This document shows, piece after piece, positions 5,949 through 10,173 of a DNA stretch of 10,173 nucleotides (positions are counted from its first letter, which is position 1; every line of letters starts with the position of its first letter). Position numbers and translations under genes: made by a program. The notes beneath the pieces are model-generated. The model was not told where the DNA came from. It did not search any database and saw nothing but the letters and a program-made list of their open reading frames with translations. Source of the stretch: Gymnopus androsaceus JB14 (lineage: Eukaryota; Basidiomycota; Agaricomycetes; Agaricales; Omphalotaceae); NCBI GenBank assembly GCA_009733575.1, contig ML770347.1, positions 1 to 10,173 on the forward strand, read 5' to 3'.

Positions 5949-8900
5949 TTAATCCCCAAGCAAGGCACGAGCTTTGACTGACTTGAGTTTTCTTCTCTTG
6001 CTGCGACGAGTGCCTTCTAGCCCATCTTCATTAACACCCTCCAGTTCATCAATAGTAGCAGCCTGGCGCTTGCTTGGTTTCGGTGTTGGTTTTGGTCTGG
6101 GGTTCTTTGGGCTGATTTCCTCTCTAAGAGCCTTTGCACGTTCAAGCTCATTGGCTTCTGCCACTTGATCATAGTCTGCACCTTTCTGAACCAAGTATTA
6201 GCAACTGCCAACAAAAGCAAAATAATCTAAATCACACATACCTGCAATTCAATGTCATTATCTCCCTCACGCTCCTGGCCCTGCTCAGTTACATCAGGAC
6301 CACTAAAGGTTGGACCCCAGCACAATTCATGTGGTCCAGCATCTAGGCCCCACTGATCATTTCCTGCATGACCTGCTCTTTCAGATCTGTCAAACATGAT
6401 TTTGTCTAGCAGACTGATAGCCTCAAAATTGACATCAACCTCAATACCCTTCTCCTTGCCATCCACAGTGAGACCATTCCACTGCTGCAAACGATCCCAA
6501 GCCTTTTGAAGCACAAATTGCTCAATGTTATCTGTGGATGAGTTGTGTTCCATTGCCATAAACTCATCTTGATGGCGGTGGGCAATGAGCAAAGTACGAC
6601 AATGAGCAATAGCATATGCATGCCTTCCCTGGATGATGATCTTGGTTGCATTAGAAAATGTGGTATGGAACCAGTTGTTGATTGCTGCAATATCAGCATC
6701 CAGAAGCCCTCCAGAATACATTGTTGCATCAATTTTGAGTTTCTGTTTAACAGCCATCATGGCCAAAGCTGGGACTTTCTGCACAGATTGCTGGCTGGGG
6801 TCAAGAATGAGTGAAGTAATGAGCTGTTTATGCATATCCAAAATGCTCCGTAAGTCGGCAGGACACTTCACTGCATTAGGATCCAAGAGCAGCTTATCTT
6901 CAGCATCTTCCTTATTGGATTTCTCTTGTAATGGCCGTAGGTATTTTCCAAGCTATCAATGAGAACATCAATCATTTGAGTATATTTGTGAATTAAGATT
7001 AAACATACCCGAATCTGTCGACGCCCTTTGTAATCTTTCCACAGTCCATCAGCAATATCTGAAGCAGGAACATTGTGAATAATCTTATTGGCAAGATCAT
7101 TTTCAATGCCACGCCACATCTGAACAGTCCCAGTTAATGACTGCTCATCCCAAGAGATTAGACGACCCGGATAGTAATATACACCATTGCTCTGGACCAG
7201 GATACCTTTCCCAGGACTACATAAATATATTAAGTCCTTGGAAAGGAAGATGTTGACAAAATAAAAACTTACAAAAGACGGCTAGACACTGTCTCTAATC
7301 TCTGTGTTTTAATCTTTGGAAGCATCCTCCTGAACTCATGGAATTCCAAATTGGGTGCAATTTCACACTCATGGCACCAGAATGGGTCTGGAATTTCACT
7401 TGTGAGCCGCATAGTAAGGCATGAAACATGAGTATAATTTGAACAGACACTGCATTGAACAGTTTTTTGTTCTACAGGTTCTTGGTACCCATTGGATTCA
7501 ACTCCACACCTGCAGAGTATATGATGGGGTGAGGATGGGAGTGGTAAGCTGGAATAGGTGGGTGGAGTACTGGCAGTCTCAGAGTATACTAGAGAGGCCA
7601 ATACAGAAGAGAAGCCATCTGAGTCTAGACTTTCATGCTTGGGAGGTACAGTGAAACTTGAAACTGAGTCATCAGGAATCAAGTCTGGTGCCTGATGTTC
7701 TACAAGAGATGGCAGGTCAGATGATTTTCCAGAAGAGGAACTTGGAGGTTTTGGTCTATTTGGGCTCTCTGAATCATCCTCCTCATCTGAAAGATCTTCA
7801 ACCTCTTGTCTCAGGGTTTTAACCTTTCTAGGGGGATGGCTGATTCTCTCATATTCAATTGGGGGGATAGCTTGTTGCCTGTGCTGTTTGAGGAGAGATT
7901 TGCTGAACCAGTGACAATGGTTGGCAGGAACTTTGATGAAATCAGGATGTTTAAATGTGGATAGTGGTGTGAGATTGGAATGGACAGGTGATGAATGGAT
8001 AGAGCGGCATGAAATAAGTAAATGTTCCTTGATTTTCTGTTGCTGTTGATCATAGAACCATTTCTGTGCCTGTCTTCCACCGCGCAGTGAATATATTACA
8101 GCATATGTCTGATAAGATGAGTAGCGAGGTGGAAGTTTTGGGGAAACTCCAGCAAGAGATTGTTCTAGACCAGTCTCCTTGACTGCTAGTCCACCATTCT
8201 GCATCCCATCATAGAAAAAAAGGGCGGATTGCCTGGAAGGAGTATCAGACTTGACCAGGTATCTTGTGACAAAGTGATTCTCCCCATAAAATATCCGGGC
8301 AACCATGTCATAAACAAACCCATTCTCTACTGCAGTTTTGCCTTTCATTGGAGAAAGTACTCGGGGGAATGACCACTGCTTGGGGTCAGCAGGGTCAAGG
8401 CCCTGGTCAACCATTAAACATACAGGAAAAGAGGTGCAAATCTGTGCAAGACCAGCATGCCCACTACAGAAGCGATGGTCCTCATCATGCCTCCAGCAGT
8501 ATGGAATGGGCTCTACTGAGACCACCTTTACTGTTGTCAGACTTTGCAGCCAAGCTTGGTAATTACCATTGAATTGACGATGTGCTGCTTCTGGTGGTCT
8601 AGCTGTTGTTCTAATACATGGTCCTGGCTGAGGACCAGTAATTTGGAGATGAGCAACATTGCCAAACTGTCCAACTTCGGTGATGTCAGCATAACCAGTG
8701 CAATATCTGATACTGATGGCTTCCATTCCAAAGAAGTTAAAAACATCAAGCTCATGTTGAGATAGCTGCCTCTTATTGGTATTGCGGAGTGTATGAGAGA
8801 TGTCAATGCATGTAGTAACCCAACTCTGATCAATGTTAGCTGTTAATTGATGTACAAGAATTCACATTTTAATTACTCACAAATGCACTATCTGGATCAT

Positions 8901-10173
8901 AAATTCCTGTTGCCATGGTTGAGAGATTGTTCTTGGCATATTCACGGATTTGGTCCCTCTGATCATTGAATGCAAGCTGGAGAGCTGAAGCTTCCTCCAT
9001 AGAGTTCCCAAGGTACAACAGCCGCCGAGACTTGAGTACTTCAAATGCAGGAAAGAAAAGATGACTCGGATGACTCTCAAATAGGTTGGCAATATCATTC
9101 CAATGGTAATTGAAGCTCCAGAAAAGAGCTTCAAGGGAGCTATCAAGCCAACAGGAGTTGCCATTCCACATGTATCCAACAATTTGTTTGAGTCTAGAGG
9201 AAACAAGCATGAGGGCTTGGATGGACTCGTTATCAACCATAAAGTCTCGAGGGACACTGTCGACCAATGCTTGACTGGAATATCCAGCAAGGGCATCATT
9301 GGATTGGGATTGTTGAACAGGAGAAATTTGATTAACTACTGAAGGATCCGGAGCAGTGAAGCTATGATTTGCATTCCGACGTAGTGCCTTGACAGATTTT
9401 GACTTCTGTGGGGGGGTTGGAGGGGGAGTGTGAGTATTGAGATTGATCCCAAGCCAAACCTTGCCATCATCATCAGTTTCTGGCTTATCAGGAGTTGCAT
9501 CAATTCCCAACCAAACTTCACCATCACCATGCACATCCTTGATCTCTGGAGGTGGGGAAAGGATATCTCTAGCTTTTGGAAATTGAGAGATAGGTGGATG
9601 AATCTGTTCCAAGTCTTGTTTCTGTGATGAACGTCGTTGTCGTTTACATAAACCTGGAATAGGGTGGGTCAATTTCATCCCTCAGATGATCACCATGCTT
9701 CTGTGATTTACGACGAGTTCCTCGTTCCACAGCATGAATATCATCATCATCCTTTCGTTTAAGAAGGCGAGAATCATCTTTGGGACGACCATCATTGCGT
9801 GTTTGGCGAGCTTTTCTCTTTGCAATTTTCTCTCGAGTAAGAGATCGTTTTGAGATTCCAAAGGCCTTGGTGTTGTGGATACGCCTTTGTAATGCACTCT
9901 CCCGCCCCCAATCAGGACGCTGGCCAACTGAAAATCAAAGGGTAAGTATACTATCATGGAACTTGACAAAATATTACCTGATGTAGCGCGATATTTCAGT
10001 TCAAATGTGTCAGCAATTTTCTTGAGAGCCTTAAAGCCTTCCAAAAAGTCATGTTGCTTTCCTTGTTGCTGGTAAAAGCTGAAGTGCATAGCTTCCTCAG
10101 CATTAGTTGTACTTGGCAGAGCTTTCCACAAAATAGGATCCATGGACTTTCGAGATTCAAATAGCATTGGTGC
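5949..10173 (-). CDS. Large multidomain protein: ubiquitin-peptidase (C19)-like core plus PHD finger, probably transposon-borne; 5' end outside the window
   Basis: Exons in coding order: 10173-9978, 9927-9712, 9653-8881, 8825-7273, 7216-7009, 6952-6242, 6185-5949. The introns (50, 58, 55, 56, 56 and 56 nt) keep one frame of 1,297 residues to the stop at 5949. Numbering counts from the window edge. Residues 20-30 (PSTTNAEEAMH) recall the TTN-x-x-E stretch at the end of Mutator-like transposase domains; this is weak. A basic linker follows (about 66-160), then VWLGI twice (about 184 and 203). A peptidase-like core has a Cys box, NGNSCWLDSSLEALF (Cys 305), a His box, YGENHFVTRY (His 579), and FFYDGMQNGG (Asp 601). 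CWRH...CSGH (505-518) may bind zinc. An acidic, Ser/Pro-rich linker leads to a PHD finger (Cys 833, 835, 853, 856, His 861, Cys 864, 879, 882). About 916-955 looks beta-rich, Tudor/SH3-like. The tail is basic and probably nuclear. The Met at 10167 is probably internal. No catalytic activity is proven. Confidence 0.8.

Noticed and set aside
7269..7275. TAA after SSRLL taken as the end of the large gene
   Set aside because: It lies in a perfect GTAAGT donor. Splicing to 7216 continues the frame for another 385 residues.
8826..8880. A shorter 41-nt intron ending at TTAACAG in the large gene
   Set aside because: It puts the following exon in the wrong frame. The next acceptor, 14 nt on, keeps the frame and places a CTAAC branch-like motif just upstream.
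9654..9711. Stop codon splitting the large - strand gene into two genes near 9680
   Set aside because: A 58-nt intron with a GTAAAT donor removes the stop and joins the two frames. A 40-nt alternative in the same phase is less likely by length.
5949..10173. Assignment of the large gene to the Kyakuja-Dileera-Zisupton transposases
   Set aside because: No motif of that transposase group could be recognised in the visible part, and the region that would decide is outside the window.

Overview
The window looks like nuclear DNA of an Agaricomycete (mushroom-forming basidiomycete). The evidence is genes split by many very short introns (47-61 nt, GT...AG), a seven-transmembrane protein of the kind expanded in mushroom genomes, a basidiomycete-style Tc1/mariner transposase remnant, and a repeat-rich mobile-element gene. 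Nothing bacterial is seen. All family assignments come from motif recognition by eye; no database search was run.

Left part (about 1-2843, + strand). An eight-exon gene for a seven-TM, receptor-like membrane protein of 364 residues is interrupted in its fourth codon by a 1,169-bp transposon (177-1345). The transposon has 27-bp perfect terminal inverted repeats and a TA target duplication. Removing the element and one TA joins ATG-GCG-ACT-ACC-ACG and restores a continuous frame through all eight exons. The element is internally deleted. It keeps an N-terminal transposase fragment and a C-terminal fragment containing the last catalytic acidic residue and a 47-nt intron. The C-terminal fragment happens to read in frame through the right inverted repeat into the receptor, which makes a possible chimeric protein.

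Middle (2844-5948). There is no convincing gene here. The first 400 bases are the receptor's 3' flank. From about 3259 on the sequence is repeat-dense: a large hairpin with 10-bp periodic CATAG/CTATG units, two further palindromes, a 12-13 copy tandem array of a 31-32 bp unit, a second and diverged array of the same unit, a duplicated block of about 135 bp, and several dispersed direct repeats. I read this as the subterminal non-coding end of a large mobile element whose gene lies to the right.

Right part (5949-10173, - strand). One large gene enters from beyond the right edge and ends at 5949. Six introns join seven exons into one frame of 1,297 residues, with the 5' end missing. In order it carries a TTN-x-x-E segment that may be the end of a transposase domain, a basic linker, a duplicated VWLGI motif, a Cys/His/Asp core resembling a ubiquitin-specific (C19) peptidase, a CxxH...CxxH putative zinc knuckle, an acidic serine-rich linker, a C-x-C-type PHD finger, a small beta-rich segment and a basic tail. 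Deubiquitinase-like and chromatin-reader modules on one transposon-like polypeptide, next to a methylation-decayed repeat array, are the most novel-looking content of the window.
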